Shown in pieces: positions 43,832 to 57,673 of a stretch of 64,000 bases of DNA (the stretch's first letter is position 1; each line of letters opens with the position of its first letter). This stretch comes from Pseudoalteromonas citrea (GTDB lineage Bacteria > Pseudomonadota > Gammaproteobacteria > Enterobacterales > Alteromonadaceae), in the NCBI RefSeq assembly GCF_000238375.3, contig NZ_AHBZ03000017.1, positions 62,001 through 126,000 of the forward strand, given 5' to 3'. The notes below the pieces were generated by a model that worked only from the letters and a program-made list of their open reading frames with translations, made no database searches and had not been told where the DNA came from. Both the position numbers and the translations under genes were made by a program.

Positions 43832-44461
43832 TTAAAAATGGTAACTTAACCCCAGCGCGACTTCATTTATATCATTTTCAGATAACGGATAACGCGTGTA
43901 TTGTATATCTACATCTAGTGAATCAGACAGACCATAAGTAAGACCTAACCCATAATATAAGTCTGTTTGTTTATCTTCATAGCGTGTATGAAAACGGCCA
44001 TCTCGGGTACTATCTAAGTGGTACTTCCAACCAAATGCACCTAAAAACAACTTCCCTGAAAACGAATCAACGTTAAATGCCTCATAACCGATTTGTAGTG
44101 CAAACCCTTCAGGTAAGATTGGTGCTGTACGACTCACCTCACTTTGCACTGATTCGGGTGATGTAACATCGCCACTGAGCGTGATTCTGCCTTGCCCTAA
44201 ATCGATATAACGAACCCCAATTGTAAATTGAGGGAGTAACTCATAATATACCCCTGCCGACCAACTACTGCTGCTGTCGTCAATATTACTGGTATGCAAC
44301 GTTGTATTTGGCGCACTATACTTCGCATCAGCCTGCCCCACGGTACCCTGTACCGACCAAGTATTTGCAACTGCGGGCAAACTCACTAAACACGTCGTTG
44401 AAATAAGTGCAAAGCTAGGTAACGAGAGCTTTCTTCTACGGATCACAAATGCAGATATCAT
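43832..44461 (-). other. possible internal gene for an OmpA-like outer-membrane barrel, in frame with the giant protein
   Basis: From an in-frame ATG at 44461 the last 209 residues alone would form a normal outer-membrane protein: an n-region with RRRK, a hydrophobic core [16 protein letters not shown], a signal-peptidase site AVA before NTW, eight probable beta strands and a terminal Phe. A perfect GGAGG lies at 44475-44479, 13 bases before this ATG and 1 base before another at 44473. The spacing is unfavourable for both, so independent translation is unproven. Confidence 0.4.
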
Positions 44462-47400
44462 AATTATTAACATGCCTCCAAAGCTTCCTGATGATTTATT
44501 CGCTATCGTTACATTCGATAGTGCCGTCACTGTTATATTAACTTTGCCTTCTGATTGTGCCCCATTCGAATCTCGCAACTGATAAGTGATAATATCATTG
44601 CCTTCAAAACCCGCCTTTGGTGTATAGGTCAGTGTATTGTCTATATTCACAGCAACACTCCCTGAAGCTGCTTGAGCAGAAACAACCGATAGCGTATCAC
44701 CGTCGGCATCAAAATCATTCGATAACACATCAATGATTAGGCTACTCTCACCCACCAATTGTGCAGAATCATCTTGAGCTACAGGGGCTGAATTACTGGT
44801 AAGCGTAATCGTCGCTGTACTGTTTGATGTGCCGCCATTTCCATCTTTTATACTGTATTGAATAAGGGCAGTACCTATTAAATTGTTAGGTGGCAAATAA
44901 ACGAGTTTATTGTCGCTCACCGTCACTACCCCAAAGTCTACTGTTGCACCCGTGATCTCCAATGTGTCACCATCCGAGTCTGTATCGTTTGCCAATACAT
45001 CGATAACAACTTCTTGACCTGCTGATATAGTCACTTCGTCACTCGTAGCGACTGGAAGCGTATTATCTGTCATAGGAATAGCAATACCACCTGGGTCAAT
45101 AACGGTTCTGTTAGCCATGCCATCATCGTCGTTAGGTCCACCATCCACAATTTGTAACTGAACACACCATGCACCTTCCATTAAACCATTTTGCCAGATA
45201 CTGCTGCCCGGAGGTGGACAAAATCCAGGTTCACCTTGCGCAGACAAAACAGCATCGTTACCAGACGTATCGAAGTCAACCCACTGGCCTTCTTTTAACT
45301 TTCGATAAACACCATTAGCAGGAATAGGATTTCTTTGTGGTATCACTAAGCTATAGGTGTCGCCCGCTTGAGGTAAACCCGTGGCAATAAAGTCAAACAG
45401 CCCACCAATGTTGGTTGCAGCATCATCCTGCGGTAATTCACTTTCAAGTAGCTGCACACCTCCAGTACTGTTTTGTAATACAGTTGCTCCTTTGCGAAGA
45501 CATACGCCAGGATCGCCTTCCACCAAAAATTGCTGAGATTCACTTGCCTGTTCTTGCATAACGTTACAGTCACTGATCGCATCTTGAAAATCTGGAATAC
45601 CATCGCCGTCAGAGTCTATATAACCTTCTTGATCATCAGGTATTAAATCACCATCTGTATCTGTTTTGCCCAACGCCACCAGCTCAGGAATTATTTCTAA
45701 ATATAAGTCTTGTTGTGTCGACAGACTTGGCGATGCATTATCTGCTGCAAGAACCGTTAATTTATAGATCCCAGCGAGTAAACCGGCTGGTGAAAATACA
45801 AACTGATCAGTTGTTGTGCTTTGATTGACCAGTTCTGGGTCACTTTGCCAAGTCAATGTCACTACATCGGTCGGATTCGCATCTGATGCCTGCGCAGACA
45901 CCGTCACAAGCGCTTGATCAGCTGTTAGCGTCAAACGCTTCTCTCCCGATTGCTCAACGCTTGTATTAATTGACGGTGCAACATTCTGCTCAATAATAGT
46001 AATCGTCGAACTCGATTTGGCACCCGTGTTTAATGCACTATCAAGGCTCACTATAATTGTTTCCGAGCCTTCTACCTCACTATCTGCAAATACGTTAAAA
46101 GAGATTTGACCTTGTATCCCTGACTCAATAACAAACTCGCCTGACTGTAAATCATGGTCATTACTGTTTGCTGTGCCAGATACACTATAAGGTACAGTCA
46201 CTGGGTAAGATACCGCAGGGCCATTCAGATACACATCAATCGTATGTGTTTGCTCTTCTGCAACAAGGCTATCTTTTTGTAAAGAGATAAGCGGGTTAAC
46301 AGATACGGATTGTGTTGCGACTGCTTGCTGTCCAAGTCCATCCGTTGTTTGCCAATAGGCAAGATGGTTACCAGGAGCAAAAATTGGCTGCCCACCAACA
46401 AATGACACAGCCAATGGGTTACCGGAACTGTCTGATGCAACAGCGGTCCCCAAAGCGACTTTAGTATACAACCCAGTTGCATTAACAATAATATCAGCAG
46501 GGGCTGTAATCGTCGGTATCTCCACACTATTACCGGCCGAGAATGTAATATTTGCAGCGGCGGCACTACGCCCACCCTGCGTATCTTCAACTAAATATTT
46601 AACAATAACCAACCCTTGAGTATTATCACTACCCGTATATTGGAGTTGACCCTCTGAAATATTGACAGCGCCTATTGAAGCACTAGCACCAATAATAGTC
46701 AGGGTTTGTCCTTCAATATCAGAATCATTCTGTAACACATCTAACGAGTATGTATTTGTTGCATTGGTCGTTAAATTGAATACGTCATCTTGTGCAACAG
46801 GTGAATCATTAACACCGGTTACTGTAATAAATACAGTAGAAACATTTGACGTTAATTCACCATCATTGGCGCTATAGGTAAAACTATCAGTACCAAAAAA
46901 GTGTGGGTTTGGTTGATACGTCAGTAAATCCCCTTGAATAGATAAAATACCATTTTGTGGGTCGGTGTTTTTAACAATGGTTAATGGATCATTGTCTATA
47001 TCAGCCACTAAAGCACTGACTGTTGTGACTGTGTCTTCCCGTAATGTTACTTGCATATCAGTTGATGTAGGAGCCGCATTGACTGCACCAACGGTGAGAT
47101 CAAAGCTTTGTAATGAAGCCGTTAATTGGCCATCAGATACGCTGATAGTAATGCCAGAGTATTCACCAACATCTTCTCTACTCGGTGTACCCGATAAGAT
47201 ACCCGTTGTATTATTAAATGTGCTCCATTGCGGCTGTCCAACAATAGTAAAACTTAGAGAAGTTGAGTCTTCATCACTCGCTTGAGGTGTAAATGAATAA
47301 GGCTCATCTTGTAATACACTCAATGCTGGCGACCCGGAAATAATAGGCGCATCATTTACGTTATTTACCGTCAACGTAAAGCTAGGGAGTGTTGCTGTTT

Positions 47401-50400
47401 GCTGACCATCGCTAACACTTATGGAAATACCAGCATAAGTACCAACATCGCTATTGCCAGGTGTACCACTCAAGGCCCCTGTTGTCGAATTAAACGTTGC
47501 CCAAGATGGTGGGTTACTAATACTAAAGCTCAGGTTATCTTGATCTGCATCGCTGGCATTTGGTGTAAAGCTAAATACCACATCTTCATTGAGTTGTGTT
47601 GATGGCGAGCCTGAAATTACCGGTGCATCATTAACACTGGTGACTGTCATTGTTACCGTTGCCGCATTTGACGTAAGCCCTTGCTGATCATCAACAGTAT
47701 ACGTAAATGAATCCGTACCAAAGAAGTTTGCCGTCGCAGTATACGTGATCGCCCCAGCCGCATTAATTGTAACTTGCCCGTTACTCGGTTGGGTCACTAC
47801 TTTAACGGAACTTGCGTCTAGTGTACTGTCAACATCGGTGTCATTACCTAATACGTTAACTTCAAATTGACCGTCTTCTAGTAATTGGGCGGTATTGTCT
47901 ACAGCCACAGGTGCGTCATTAATCGCGGTTATGTTCACAGTAACCGTTGCGGCGGTAGAGGCAAGGTTATCACTGTCTGTTAACGTGTAAGTGAAAGTCA
48001 GTTGTCCATTTTGATTTTCCTTTGGCACAATATTCAACGAACCATCGGTATTCACAGTCACTGTTGCTTCAGGGTAATCTCCAACACCTTGGCCTTTGTT
48101 TTCAAGTGTTATATTTGCACCATTAAACGCGGTATCTTCTATGTCTGAATCATTTGCTAATACCGCGAGTGTTGTCGGGGTATCTTCGTTGGTAGTAACA
48201 GTGTCATCGCCTACCGTTGGCCTGTCATTTACAGCCCCAATATTTACTGTCACTGTCGCAGTATTTGACGCCAGTCCATTAGAGTCAGAGATAGTATAAG
48301 TATAAGTATCTGTGCCATTTTCATTACTCGTTGGCGTATAAACCATCGTACCGTTGGTCTGATCTAAACTGACGGCCCCTTTGGTTGGCTGAGTAACAAT
48401 CGTGATTGCACCTGAAGGGTTAGTATCTTCTACATCCGTTGCATTTGCTCGTACCGTCAGACTACCCGTTGCAGTGTCTTCATTGACTGTTTCAGTAAAG
48501 TTTGCCGCCACAGGAGCATCGTTAATGGCATTGATAGTCATAGACACCGTTGCTTTTTCTGACGTTAACCCCGTACTGTCTTTTACTGTATAGGTGAATG
48601 AATCAGCGCCATTTTCGTTCGCCGTTGGTGTATAGGTAACAATACCATTGGCGATGGTAACAGCCCCTTTTGAGGGGTTATCTACAATTGCCGCAGATGC
48701 CACAACCATGTTATTTTCAGCGTCAGAGTCATTGGCCACTACGCTGAATGTAATAGGCGTATCTTCATTCGTCGACGATGCATCAGCCACTGTTTGTGGA
48801 GCATCCTCTACCGCAGTCATCGTCATTGTGACCGTTTTAGCCTCCGATTGGGCACCAGACGAGTCTTGAACTTTATAGGTAAAGCTATCACTGTGGTTTT
48901 CACTGCCACCATGTTGATAGCTTAAGCTACCATCACTATTTAACGTCAATGTTCCGTATTGAGGATCGGTCACTTTAACCGCAGATAATGTATCACCGCT
49001 ATCAGTATCATCATCTGTGGCATTACTTAATAGTCCATTCGCCGCAGTTTTACTCAGCAGTTCACCTTCATTTAAACTAAACGCAAAGTCATTACCAACC
49101 GGTGCATCATTGGTATTGACCACTTCAATATTAAACGTCAAGGCATCACTGTCCTCGGTACCATCATTCACTTTAATGGATACACCTGTTGTTGTACCTA
49201 CATGCTCATCCGTTGGTGTGCCAGTCAATGCGCCAGTTGTGGTACTAAATGCCGCCCAGCTCGGTGTGTTCTCTATCGAATAAGTGTGCGAATCACCAGT
49301 GTCAGTATCGGTGAGTGTGGGTGTAAAGCTATATGCAGCATCTTCATTAATCGAAGTGATCAATGTCCCCGAAAGAACAGGCTTGGCATTATAGCGTTTT
49401 GTGGTTGTCGCAGTCACCGCCGTTGCTGCATTACCAGCGGTATCACTGACTGTCGCCGATAAGGTAAGGGTCCCTTCATTTAGGTTGGCAACATTGACAT
49501 TGCTTATTTGTGCTGTGGTCCCTGTGATCGTCGTCGCTGAACTACTGCTTACCGTGCTAGCCCCATCACTAATTTGATACACAAACGAGCCACTGCTTTC
49601 TAATCCTGTTAACGTAAAGCTCAAAGCAGCTTCATTGCTGGCATTAATTAAACTTTGATCAATCGCCGAGGTATGGCCCGTTGGAGCCACGTTATCCAAA
49701 TTAATTGTTTGAGTAGCAGAGCTCGAGGTATTCCCTGCACTATCAGCTTGCGTAGCTGTTACCGTGAGGGTGCCATTATTTAAACTACTAATATCCAGCT
49801 CAGTGCCTGAAAGCGTCCAATTCCCGCCAGAGTCCGCTGTCGTTGTCGTGCTTACGCCACCAATATCAACGCTCACCGTTGCACCAGATTCAGCACCACT
49901 GCCTTGAATCAAGACATCGTCATCTTCTGCTGCATTAACAGTTCCATCTGTTTCTATTGGGGTGGTTATTGTTAATGCATCCGGCGTTACATTATCCAAG
50001 GTAATAGTCGTTGTTGTTGCACTCGAAGTATTACCCGCTGCATCAGCCTGAGTTACAGATACAGTTAAACTACCATTATTCAATGCACTAATATCAAGCT
50101 CATTGCCCGATAACGTCCAATTACCACTGGAGTCTGCGGTCGTCGTTTTACTCACACCATCAATATTTATCGAAACTGATGCACCTGACTCCGCGCCGCT
50201 GCCCTTAACTAACACATCATTATCTTCACTTGCATTAACAATACCATCCCCTTCTATGGGTGTAGTAATAGTCACTACACTGGGTGCTTGATTATCTAGC
50301 GTAATAGAGGTTGTGTCAGCAGACGACGTATTACCCGCAATATCAGTTTGAGTCACTGATACTGTTAAACTACCGTTATTGAGCGCACTGATATCTAATT

Positions 50401-53400
50401 CATTGCCTAACAGAGTCCAATTTCCGCTTGAATCTGCTGTCGTACTCTTACTTACACCATCAATATTAACTGCAACCGTTGCACCAGACTCTGCACCGCT
50501 ACCTTGAATTAACACATCGTTATCCTCAGCCGCGTTAACGATGTCATCTGTTTCAATCGGTGTTGTAATACTGGGTATGCTCACACTGGTATCAATTGTG
50601 ATAGAAAGTGCACTTGAGGCACTGCTATTATTACCCGCCTGATCCGTCGCAACGACCGTGATAGAATGTGTGTTTGCAGACATCGCAGATGTTGGTGTAA
50701 AGCTCCAGCTTCCTCCCGCAGGCACAACGATAGACCCTAGCACGCCATCTTTATCTGAGGTGAATGTTATGGTGTCTCCAGCTGTCGCCGTACCATCAAT
50801 GGTTGGTGTGGTATCTGTTGTAATATTATCTGTAGTTGAACTACCTGTATCACTTGCACTGTTTAAGTCAGGTGTACTCGCAGCGCTCGGGTTTGTTGTA
50901 TCTAATGTGACATTCAAGCCGGTAGATACCGACGATGTATTATTGCTAGCATCCGTCGCTGTCGCGGTAATAGTATGTGTTGTATCTGACGTTAATGACC
51001 CCGTGGTGATCTCCCATGTACCACCTGTCGCAGTGCCAGTTCCTATTACAGTTCCACCTGATACACTACTATACAACTTAACCGTAGCCCCAGCTTCTGC
51101 GGTTCCAGTCAATGTCAGCGTTGTGTCATTGGTGTAATTATCTGTGTTTGAAGAGCCGCTGTCAGACGCCGTATTCAAATCAAGAGATACTGGCGCATTA
51201 GGTGCCACATCGTCGCTGACAGTTATGGTAAACGACTCTTGAAATGAAGAAGTACCATCGTGAGATTGTACGCAAACAATATAGCTACCAGCACTCATCG
51301 CAGCCTGCGTTTCTAATAAACTGCCATTAATTTGGAAGCTTGAGTTACCACTATTAGCAGTACACGTGCCAGTTGTTGATGTGCCAGAGTCTACTAACGA
51401 ATAGGTATGCGCGCTATCATCTACATCTGTGGTACTTAAAGTACCTACATCAGCACCTGAATTTGTATTTGATTGATTTATGCTCGTTGCTGTCAGCGCT
51501 ATATCAGTGGGTACATCATCCACGGCGGTGATCGTCACCACCGCTTGATTGGTACCAGTACTGTCTGAAGTACCATCGTTAAAAGTGTAATCTAACGTGA
51601 CACTACTTGAGGGATCCTCAGAGGTATTTGCGTAGGTTATCGACGAAATAACAGAATCAACAATACTTGATGTTGCATTGCTATTAAAAGTAAGCTTAAT
51701 TGACCCTGAGGAATTGGTCGTTACAGTGCCCACTGACACACTATTATAAGTAAAGCTGCTCCCTTGCGTTAGTGTTCCTAATAAGCCCGTGTTAGCAAAC
51801 ACATCTGCACTATTTGCACCACCATTTCTGCTGATTGTCAGGCTGGCATTATTATAATCACCGGTATTACCATTGAGTGCATCTAGCTCGGTATCTGACA
51901 CAGTTACGTCACTGTCTATTGTAACGGCACTATTGCCCTCAGTGAAAGTCCCCCCCCCATTTAACGAAGCAAAAACTGGTACGTCATTACTGGCAATAAA
52001 GGTGATCAACGTATTTGCACCACTATCCGCTACTGTAAATGCTAAATCCGCTGAGGGTGCGTTTGTCAGTGAAAGTGACAGCTCGGATATATTGAAATCC
52101 GTCGCATCGGTATCAACTTCTAATATACTTGAGCCATTAAAACGTACGTTGTTAGTTGATAACCCAGTAACACCGGTTAACGTGATCATGTCGCCAATGG
52201 CCAAATCTGTGATGGTATCACCTGACAGATCAGAGGTACTGCCTATGAAATTGTCATTCCCCCCGTTCCCTGTCATTGCATCAGTGCCGCCGCCAGGGCG
52301 AATAGTATCGGCACCCGAACCACCGGTATAAGTATCCGCACCGTTAAAATCGGTGGCTGATATAGTTAATACATCACCGCTAAGCGCACTCGCATTTAAC
52401 GTAATGGCTCCGGTAATTGCACTACCTGTTGCATTGGTTATATCAACCGTGCCACCATCAGATGCAAAATTGTCAGTTAGAGTCAGTGTGAAATTGCTAT
52501 TTGTGCCTAGCGCAACCCCTTCAACTGACGATACAGATGTACTGCTAAAATCAAAAGTACCACCATCCATTAACTTCACTATTTCGCTGCCAGCACTACC
52601 AGTAATTGACGTACTAAAATCACCGATATTCGCAACATCAATCGCAACGGTTGCTCCACTACTTAAACTCAGCGACCCAATATTAAAGTAACTACCGCCA
52701 GAGACATCTGCGCCATTAGAGGCTGATACTATATCAGTTTGACTCGCATCACCGGTCAATGTGCCAGTATATGCACTAGAGCCAATATCAAAGGTAACAA
52801 CATCAGTTGATGAACTTGCACTGACATTAGTCGAGCCATTACTGATAGTCACAGTTCGCGTGTTGGATGAGTCATCACCGACACTGTACGACTCAATCGA
52901 AGAATAAGTAGTAAAGTCACCGTCACCACTGATGGTAATTGTTTCAGAACCAGACGCAGTCACCGTGCCTGTAAAGCTGCTATGTTGGCTTGCACTCATA
53001 GTAACGGCAGAACCTGATGCTAAGGTCAGGTTATCCACATTTGAAATCGACCCTGCCGATATATTGGCACCACTGCTTAGGCTAAGCGTATCGGCTAGAG
53101 TATTTTCACCCGTAATGGTACCGGTAAATGTAAGTGCACCTAAATCAAACGTGATTGCATCAGTGGCTGAGGTTGCTGTAACAGAATGCCCCGCACTGGT
53201 AACTGTCACCGACCGAGCGTTCGTACTGTCATCATTTAAGGTATAATTCTCAATCGCCGATACGGTACTCACATTGCCATCACCAGACACAGAAATAGTT
53301 TCAGTACCGCTGCCAGATACCGTTCCAGTAAAGCTAGACAGTTGAGCCGCATTAATTGTTACAGTACCACCAGCAGTAACCGATAAATTCTCAAATCCGC

Positions 53401-55126
53401 TGACTGTCGCACCCGATATGTTTCCACCGTTGGTAACAACCAAGGTATCAGTACCACTTCCACCCGCTAAAGTTCCCGTCGCACTCAGTGCATTCACATT
53501 AACCGTATCATCATTACCACTACCTGTTAGGTTTTGTGACGCGCCGCCTAAAGTAAATGTATTCGCTACACTCAACACATACGTTTCAACCGCACTGTTC
53601 CCCGTTAAGCCATCTGTCGCTGAGGTTATGGTAATTGAGTCAGTACCGCTTGCGGTTACCGTTGAAAAGCCATCGTGTTGCGCTTCTGTCATTGTGACCG
53701 ATGCGCCACCGCTCAATGTTAAAGACTCGAATGCGCTGACTGTTGCATTGCTGATATTAGCCCCTGTACTCATTTGCAGCACATCTGTATCGCCGCCACC
53801 AGCAAGCGTACCCGTAACACTTAACCCAACAATATTAACGGTATCTGCACTAGTACTACCGGTAATATTTTGCGCTGCACCAGATAAGGTAATATTAAAA
53901 GCCGCATTTAAAACATACGTTTCTATGTCTGCATCAGCAGTTACCGTACTATCCCCATCGGCACTTGCCAAAGTAAATGTATTAGTACCAGTGCCATTTA
54001 TTGTCGTAAACCCATCGTGTTGCAACTCACTCAGCGTTAACGACCCATTGTTATAGGTAGACAGGGTTTCAAAAGTGGTTAAACTGGTAAATTGCGTCAG
54101 ATCACTGCCATCTATTACAATGATTTCATCTGTACCGTCCCCACCTTGCGCGGTTGACCCAACAATATGACTGGCTGAAGATATGGTTAAGGTCTCATTG
54201 TCACTGCTGAAACGAATAGCAGGGCTTAGATTTGTGCCCGATGTGGTATTAAATGATGCTGCAGAGCTACTTGCCGCGGTTACATTAGCCACACTGATTA
54301 CAGCAGTGCGTGTCTCGCTATTATCAGTACCATCGTTAACAACAACAGTGACCGTTCGAGACGTGGTATTAGGTGTATCACTCGAGTTGTTATATGTTAT
54401 TGCTTGTAAGAATGTTGCCACCTCAGCGGTTGTTGCTGTTGCCCCCGTTATAGAGAGTGTATCTTGTAGTGAAATATCAGAAGCACCACTTACCCCCGTT
54501 AGCGCATTTTGCGCACTTGCCGATACATTCAGCCCTTCAGATGCGCCATCTTGATCATTCGTTAAACTGACTGTAATCGTTGTTATCGTATCTGTATCTG
54601 TGACCGTTGGGCTGGTAATAACACTGACAGCCCCAGACCCTTCAGAAAATGAGGCTGTTGTGTCACTTCCAGAGGTGCCGCTATTTAAATCAACAACAGG
54701 TGCGGCGTTACCTCCTCCGTTCCAATTAAAACCAGCTTGAGTACACTCCCTCTCGGTTGGAAATGTTATTGGGAGCTGTGTGCAACTTCCTGAAGCAAAG
54801 TACTTTCTTACTAGTGGGTCATTCTGATTAATTGTTTTATCACCACTAACAATTGTGACATGTTGTTTTACTTCTTGGACTAAGCCATTTTCTCGTAAAA
54901 AGTCGATGGTATTTTTTTTATCTAGTTCTACAGCTTTATTTTTCTTAAATAGATTTGAGTTTTTTGAACTGAATGCATCAAATGGATCAGCATATGTACT
55001 TTTAGCTGACTCTTCATTAACGATCGCTATTGCGCCAGCTTGAGCACTATAGGAGTAAAAACCACTTGATAACAAAGTTGGTATCAATAACCCTAAAGTA
55101 CTTTTCTTGCACTTTAAATTAGTCAT
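43832..55126 (-). CDS. giant tandem-repeat surface protein with GlyGly-CTERM-like segment fused to an OmpA-like barrel
   Basis: 3764 residues. In order: a signal peptide (1-32); a unique N-terminal region; beta-rich SG/T repeats (about 280-950); an RTX-like [15 protein letters not shown] patch near 950; Ig-like units, three of them nearly identical (about 1515-1815); many tandem-95/cadherin-like repeats (about 1910-2870); a HYR-like and a Calx-beta domain (about 2870-3040); a [10 protein letters not shown] calcium-binding segment (about 3155); a choice-of-anchor U-type domain (about 3195-3350); two more repeats; then [22 protein letters not shown] (two parts, about 3545-3564); [19 protein letters not shown] and a barrel of about 178 residues ending in Phe. 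Likely a calcium-rigidified adhesin. It overlaps the preceding gene by 4 bases. Confidence 0.9.
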   Translation of the reverse strand: MTNLKCKKSTLGLLIPTLLSSGFYSYSAQAGAIAIVNEESAKSTYADPFDAFSSKNSNLFKKNKAVELDKKNTIDFLRENGLVQEVKQHVTIVSGDKTINQNDPLVRKYFASGSCTQLPITFPTERECTQAGFNWNGGGNAAPVVDLNSGTSGSDTTASFSEGSGAVSVITSPTVTDTDTITTITVSLTNDQDGASEGLNVSASAQNALTGVSGASDISLQDTLSITGATATTAEVATFLQAITYNNSSDTPNTTSRTVTVVVNDGTDNSETRTAVISVANVTAASSSAASFNTTSGTNLSPAIRFSSDNETLTISSASHIVGSTAQGGDGTDEIIVIDGSDLTQFTSLTTFETLSTYNNGSLTLSELQHDGFTTINGTGTNTFTLASADGDSTVTADADIETYVLNAAFNITLSGAAQNITGSTSADTVNIVGLSVTGTLAGGGDTDVLQMSTGANISNATVSAFESLTLSGGASVTMTEAQHDGFSTVTASGTDSITITSATDGLTGNSAVETYVLSVANTFTLGGASQNLTGSGNDDTVNVNALSATGTLAGGSGTDTLVVTNGGNISGATVSGFENLSVTAGGTVTINAAQLSSFTGTVSGSGTETISVSGDGNVSTVSAIENYTLNDDSTNARSVTVTSAGHSVTATSATDAITFDLGALTFTGTITGENTLADTLSLSSGANISAGSISNVDNLTLASGSAVTMSASQHSSFTGTVTASGSETITISGDGDFTTYSSIESYSVGDDSSNTRTVTISNGSTNVSASSSTDVVTFDIGSSAYTGTLTGDASQTDIVSASNGADVSGGSYFNIGSLSLSSGATVAIDVANIGDFSTSITGSAGSEIVKLMDGGTFDFSSTSVSSVEGVALGTNSNFTLTLTDNFASDGGTVDITNATGSAITGAITLNASALSGDVLTISATDFNGADTYTGGSGADTIRPGGGTDAMTGNGGNDNFIGSTSDLSGDTITDLAIGDMITLTGVTGLSTNNVRFNGSSILEVDTDATDFNISELSLSLTNAPSADLAFTVADSGANTLITFIASNDVPVFASLNGGGTFTEGNSAVTIDSDVTVSDTELDALNGNTGDYNNASLTISRNGGANSADVFANTGLLGTLTQGSSFTYNSVSVGTVTTNSSGSIKLTFNSNATSSIVDSVISSITYANTSEDPSSSVTLDYTFNDGTSDSTGTNQAVVTITAVDDVPTDIALTATSINQSNTNSGADVGTLSTTDVDDSAHTYSLVDSGTSTTGTCTANSGNSSFQINGSLLETQAAMSAGSYIVCVQSHDGTSSFQESFTITVSDDVAPNAPVSLDLNTASDSGSSNTDNYTNDTTLTLTGTAEAGATVKLYSSVSGGTVIGTGTATGGTWEITTGSLTSDTTHTITATATDASNNTSSVSTGLNVTLDTTNPSAASTPDLNSASDTGSSTTDNITTDTTPTIDGTATAGDTITFTSDKDGVLGSIVVPAGGSWSFTPTSAMSANTHSITVVATDQAGNNSSASSALSITIDTSVSIPSITTPIETDDIVNAAEDNDVLIQGSGAESGATVAVNIDGVSKSTTADSSGNWTLLGNELDISALNNGSLTVSVTQTDIAGNTSSADTTSITLDNQAPSVVTITTPIEGDGIVNASEDNDVLVKGSGAESGASVSINIDGVSKTTTADSSGNWTLSGNELDISALNNGSLTVSVTQADAAGNTSSATTTTITLDNVTPDALTITTPIETDGTVNAAEDDDVLIQGSGAESGATVSVDIGGVSTTTTADSGGNWTLSGTELDISSLNNGTLTVTATQADSAGNTSSSATQTINLDNVAPTGHTSAIDQSLINASNEAALSFTLTGLESSGSFVYQISDGASTVSSSSATTITGTTAQISNVNVANLNEGTLTLSATVSDTAGNAATAVTATTTKRYNAKPVLSGTLITSINEDAAYSFTPTLTDTDTGDSHTYSIENTPSWAAFSTTTGALTGTPTDEHVGTTTGVSIKVNDGTEDSDALTFNIEVVNTNDAPVGNDFAFSLNEGELLSKTAANGLLSNATDDDTDSGDTLSAVKVTDPQYGTLTLNSDGSLSYQHGGSENHSDSFTYKVQDSSGAQSEAKTVTMTMTAVEDAPQTVADASSTNEDTPITFSVVANDSDAENNMVVASAAIVDNPSKGAVTIANGIVTYTPTANENGADSFTYTVKDSTGLTSEKATVSMTINAINDAPVAANFTETVNEDTATGSLTVRANATDVEDTNPSGAITIVTQPTKGAVSLDQTNGTMVYTPTSNENGTDTYTYTISDSNGLASNTATVTVNIGAVNDRPTVGDDTVTTNEDTPTTLAVLANDSDIEDTAFNGANITLENKGQGVGDYPEATVTVNTDGSLNIVPKENQNGQLTFTYTLTDSDNLASTAATVTVNITAINDAPVAVDNTAQLLEDGQFEVNVLGNDTDVDSTLDASSVKVVTQPSNGQVTINAAGAITYTATANFFGTDSFTYTVDDQQGLTSNAATVTMTVTSVNDAPVISGSPSTQLNEDVVFSFTPNASDADQDNLSFSISNPPSWATFNSTTGALSGTPGNSDVGTYAGISISVSDGQQTATLPSFTLTVNNVNDAPIISGSPALSVLQDEPYSFTPQASDEDSTSLSFTIVGQPQWSTFNNTTGILSGTPSREDVGEYSGITISVSDGQLTASLQSFDLTVGAVNAAPTSTDMQVTLREDTVTTVSALVADIDNDPLTIVKNTDPQNGILSIQGDLLTYQPNPHFFGTDSFTYSANDGELTSNVSTVFITVTGVNDSPVAQDDVFNLTTNATNTYSLDVLQNDSDIEGQTLTIIGASASIGAVNISEGQLQYTGSDNTQGLVIVKYLVEDTQGGRSAAAANITFSAGNSVEIPTITAPADIIVNATGLYTKVALGTAVASDSSGNPLAVSFVGGQPIFAPGNHLAYWQTTDGLGQQAVATQSVSVNPLISLQKDSLVAEEQTHTIDVYLNGPAVSYPVTVPYSVSGTANSNDHDLQSGEFVIESGIQGQISFNVFADSEVEGSETIIVSLDSALNTGAKSSSTITIIEQNVAPSINTSVEQSGEKRLTLTADQALVTVSAQASDANPTDVVTLTWQSDPELVNQSTTTDQFVFSPAGLLAGIYKLTVLAADNASPSLSTQQDLYLEIIPELVALGKTDTDGDLIPDDQEGYIDSDGDGIPDFQDAISDCNVMQEQASESQQFLVEGDPGVCLRKGATVLQNSTGGVQLLESELPQDDAATNIGGLFDFIATGLPQAGDTYSLVIPQRNPIPANGVYRKLKEGQWVDFDTSGNDAVLSAQGEPGFCPPPGSSIWQNGLMEGAWCVQLQIVDGGPNDDDGMANRTVIDPGGIAIPMTDNTLPVATSDEVTISAGQEVVIDVLANDTDSDGDTLEITGATVDFGVVTVSDNKLVYLPPNNLIGTALIQYSIKDGNGGTSNSTATITLTSNSAPVAQDDSAQLVGESSLIIDVLSNDFDADGDTLSVVSAQAASGSVAVNIDNTLTYTPKAGFEGNDIITYQLRDSNGAQSEGKVNITVTALSNVTIANKSSGSFGGMLIIMISAFVIRRRKLSLPSFALISTTCLVSLPAVANTWSVQGTVGQADAKYSAPNTTLHTSNIDDSSSSWSAGVYYELLPQFTIGVRYIDLGQGRITLSGDVTSPESVQSEVSRTAPILPEGFALQIGYEAFNVDSFSGKLFLGAFGWKYHLDSTRDGRFHTRYEDKQTDLYYGLGLTYGLSDSLDVDIQYTRYPLSENDINEVALGLSYHF
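49685..50575 (-). repeat. three near-identical Ig-like coding repeats of about 300 bases
   Basis: Three successive units of about 100 residues share long identical stretches ([49 protein letters not shown]). The DNA is also highly similar, unlike the more diverged repeats around them, so recent duplication or gene conversion is likely. Confidence 0.85.
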
Positions 55127-56307
55127 ATATTCGATTCCTTAATATATTCATACAAATGCCCACTTAACACATCATCACTGCTAATAATTTCTGGTTTAAT
55201 TGAATTAGGAATGATTGCAATGTCGTATATTTGAGATACATCACCGGTAAATTCTAACTTCGATACTAGTAACCCATTATTGGCATTGATCAGCCAAATT
55301 CCGCAGCGGCTGTCTTCAGGGGTTAATTTTATACGTCGAGTTATTGACCCTTCATCTGACGATTCACGTACTTTACTTAGCCCTACTATTAACAAATCAC
55401 CTAAAAATATTATTCCTCGGGTAAATCCAGGTAAATTACACAAAACCTGCGTGTCTTTAGTCGTAGGATCATAAACGTGAATTGCGCCATCACCAGACGC
55501 ACAATAGTAGACTTTTCCATCATGGCATTTTGGTGAATGAGGTAACGAAATATCAGATTTTAAAATACGATTTTCTCGAACATCAATTAAAACCCCGCTG
55601 TCACTGTTTTTATTGCGCCAGTCTTCTTTTGCATTAGATTGGCTAAACGCCGTCACGTATCTTGGCTCCCCATCTAACATCGCCATACCATTTAAATGGC
55701 ATCGATTTTCAGGTTTCAATTCAGAAATAAACGGCGGTTGCCAACACGCAATAAAGCTATGATTCGCACTTAACTTTGAAAGGCATGAAAAAATAGAGTT
55801 AACGACCCAAAGACCGTCATTTCCCCATGCGATATCATGGATATTAATCATCCCTGTCATTAACGCAGATCTTTGAATGTAAAGTGAATCAGCAGTTTTT
55901 AAGTCCTGTATTTGCTCTGCCCTTTCAAGAATCGATTGTTCATCTTCATTGAACTCATCTCGTTTAAGTTTCGCTGCGAATTCTTCAAACTTATCAAGTT
56001 TTCCATTTACCACGTCCGCTAAGGATGAATCAGATACTTGAAAGTCAATCACTTGATTTAACGTGCCGAGGGTTATTCTATTTTTATCTGCAAAAAGCCC
56101 CATAGGCCTCGGGAAAGCTTTTAACTTTGTTTCTAGCTTGCCATTTTTAGAGCGCACGATTATCAGCCTTTGTGATTGATAGCTTGTCGCCAGCAAAGAA
56201 ACACCCAACTGTTCCAGTATTTTCGGTAAGTTGTCACTGTATGTGCTGCTGAAATCTAAGTTTTCAGTTTCAGAATTCCCACTCGGTGTTGAGGTACTCA
56301 AAATCAT
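55123..56307 (-). CDS. TIGR03032/DUF4915-type protein
   Basis: 394 residues without a signal peptide. The opening [36 protein letters not shown], and [19 protein letters not shown] agree with the TIGR03032 family, and later parts ([47 protein letters not shown]-like) suggest a beta-propeller. The function of the family is not known to me; members often sit beside glycosyl- or sulfotransferase and repeat-protein genes. GGAG precedes the ATG, and the end overlaps the giant gene's start by 4 bases, so the two are translationally coupled. Confidence 0.8.
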   Translation of the reverse strand: MILSTSTPSGNSETENLDFSSTYSDNLPKILEQLGVSLLATSYQSQRLIIVRSKNGKLETKLKAFPRPMGLFADKNRITLGTLNQVIDFQVSDSSLADVVNGKLDKFEEFAAKLKRDEFNEDEQSILERAEQIQDLKTADSLYIQRSALMTGMINIHDIAWGNDGLWVVNSIFSCLSKLSANHSFIACWQPPFISELKPENRCHLNGMAMLDGEPRYVTAFSQSNAKEDWRNKNSDSGVLIDVRENRILKSDISLPHSPKCHDGKVYYCASGDGAIHVYDPTTKDTQVLCNLPGFTRGIIFLGDLLIVGLSKVRESSDEGSITRRIKLTPEDSRCGIWLINANNGLLVSKLEFTGDVSQIYDIAIIPNSIKPEIISSDDVLSGHLYEYIKESNI

Positions 56308-56351
56308 ATTCTCCGTTATTCATTTAGTACTGTTTTTTTAGTAATGCTTTT

Positions 56352-57620
56352 TCATGCTTTTTTAGCTCTGAAATTTAATACGCTATGTGCTGGTTTGATG
56401 TTTTCAAATAAATGTAATTGGCTTAATGGCTGCGCGACACCACATGCTTTTAGCCGCGCAATAATGCCAGAAACGATGGCAGCTGATGACGAGGTGCCTC
56501 CAAAATTGGCATATCCACTCAGCGACGTCGACTTTACTGATGAAGGTGCATAATAATCAACACATTGACCGTAGTTTGAAAACTCAGCTAGATTTCCGAC
56601 TTTATTGATTGAACCCACCACAACAACCGACTCTAATTCAGATAATTTATTAACTTCACAGGCTTTTTGTCTATTATTTCCAGCTGATGCAACAATCACT
56701 GGGCGATGGGGTGACGAAGCCAAATCTTTAATCACAACGGCGGTGATATCAGACAAAAATGGTAACACCCAACTACAATTAACCACGTCCGCTTTCATTA
56801 ACTTAGCCACGTGAAATGCCAATATTAACGAAGAAGTCCATGTTGATACCTGCCGAATAGCAATGAGCTCGCTCGTAGGTGCAAAACCTTCCACTCCAAT
56901 ACCATCTTGCTTGGCTGCTATAACCCCAGCGACTTGGGTGCCATGATAATCGACTATTCCTGTCGTACTGGCATCCAGCACATGCTCATCAGCGTCATAC
57001 TCTAATAATACGGCTAACTCATTAAATTCTGCATGGCTAAAATCAAACCCATCATCAATAATCGCCACTCGAACCCTATTTACTGGTGAATCGCAAAAAG
57101 GGGGCTTAAGTGACGATAGTAAGCTATTTTTTGAGTAGACTTCTTTTAACTGAACTTCGTGATTGGATCTTGTTAACTTTCTGACTGGTGCTATATCTGG
57201 CTCCACCGAAATAATTCCTTGGTGAGCAGTTAATGCTGAAAACACGTCAAAAAAATGTTCTTCTTTTGGAGTGATCCAAAAAACAGTCCCGCCTTGTATC
57301 TTTGAGATAACTTGAACTCGGATAATTTGACTATACAATTGTGCAATTTCTTGAACTGACAATTCAGATCGTATAATTATTTTCCGATTAAACGCGTACT
57401 TAGCACCTGTTTCATCTATCAAAAAATCATTGTTATATTGATTCAGAGTAACCGTTTCTTTATTACTGTGAAAACGTATTGAATTTACAGTAGGCTGCGC
57501 AGATAACCCCGCGATGAATAAACTAGCAGCTAAAGTGAGGCACACGTTAATTGAATTCCAATTAACGTCTTTCAATAGTAACAAACGCCCGCCTTTGTGA
57601 CTCTTTAAAATGAAATGCAT
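56352..57620 (-). CDS. secreted subtilisin-like (S8) protease
   Basis: 422 residues. A long-n-region signal peptide (about 1-42) is followed by an inhibitor-like prodomain (about 43-150) and the S8 domain with the triad Asp189 (VRVAIIDDGFD), His226 (DYHGTQVAG) and Ser near 388 (GGTSSSAAIVSG). There is no C-terminal anchor. GGGAG precedes the ATG. It lies between the collar genes and the TIGR03032 gene of one minus-strand run, so processing of the giant or collar proteins is a reasonable guess. Confidence 0.9.
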   Translation of the reverse strand: MHFILKSHKGGRLLLLKDVNWNSINVCLTLAASLFIAGLSAQPTVNSIRFHSNKETVTLNQYNNDFLIDETGAKYAFNRKIIIRSELSVQEIAQLYSQIIRVQVISKIQGGTVFWITPKEEHFFDVFSALTAHQGIISVEPDIAPVRKLTRSNHEVQLKEVYSKNSLLSSLKPPFCDSPVNRVRVAIIDDGFDFSHAEFNELAVLLEYDADEHVLDASTTGIVDYHGTQVAGVIAAKQDGIGVEGFAPTSELIAIRQVSTWTSSLILAFHVAKLMKADVVNCSWVLPFLSDITAVVIKDLASSPHRPVIVASAGNNRQKACEVNKLSELESVVVVGSINKVGNLAEFSNYGQCVDYYAPSSVKSTSLSGYANFGGTSSSAAIVSGIIARLKACGVAQPLSQLHLFENIKPAHSVLNFRAKKA

Positions 57621-57673
57621 GACACTCCCTTTACGACTGCCCAGCTAATACCGAAGCTTTGCACACAATAAGT

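Noticed and set aside
49685-50575. CRISPR-like or satellite repeat
   Set aside because: The units are about 300 bases, directly adjacent and translate into Ig-like domains of the giant protein.
50658-54056. Long plus-strand reading frames opposite the giant gene (for example 50658-51137, 51873-52331, 53418-54056)
   Set aside because: They lie antisense to a continuous 3764-codon frame with clear domains; their Val/Ser-rich composition follows from the complementary Thr/Ser/Asp-rich repeats, and they lack ribosome sites.
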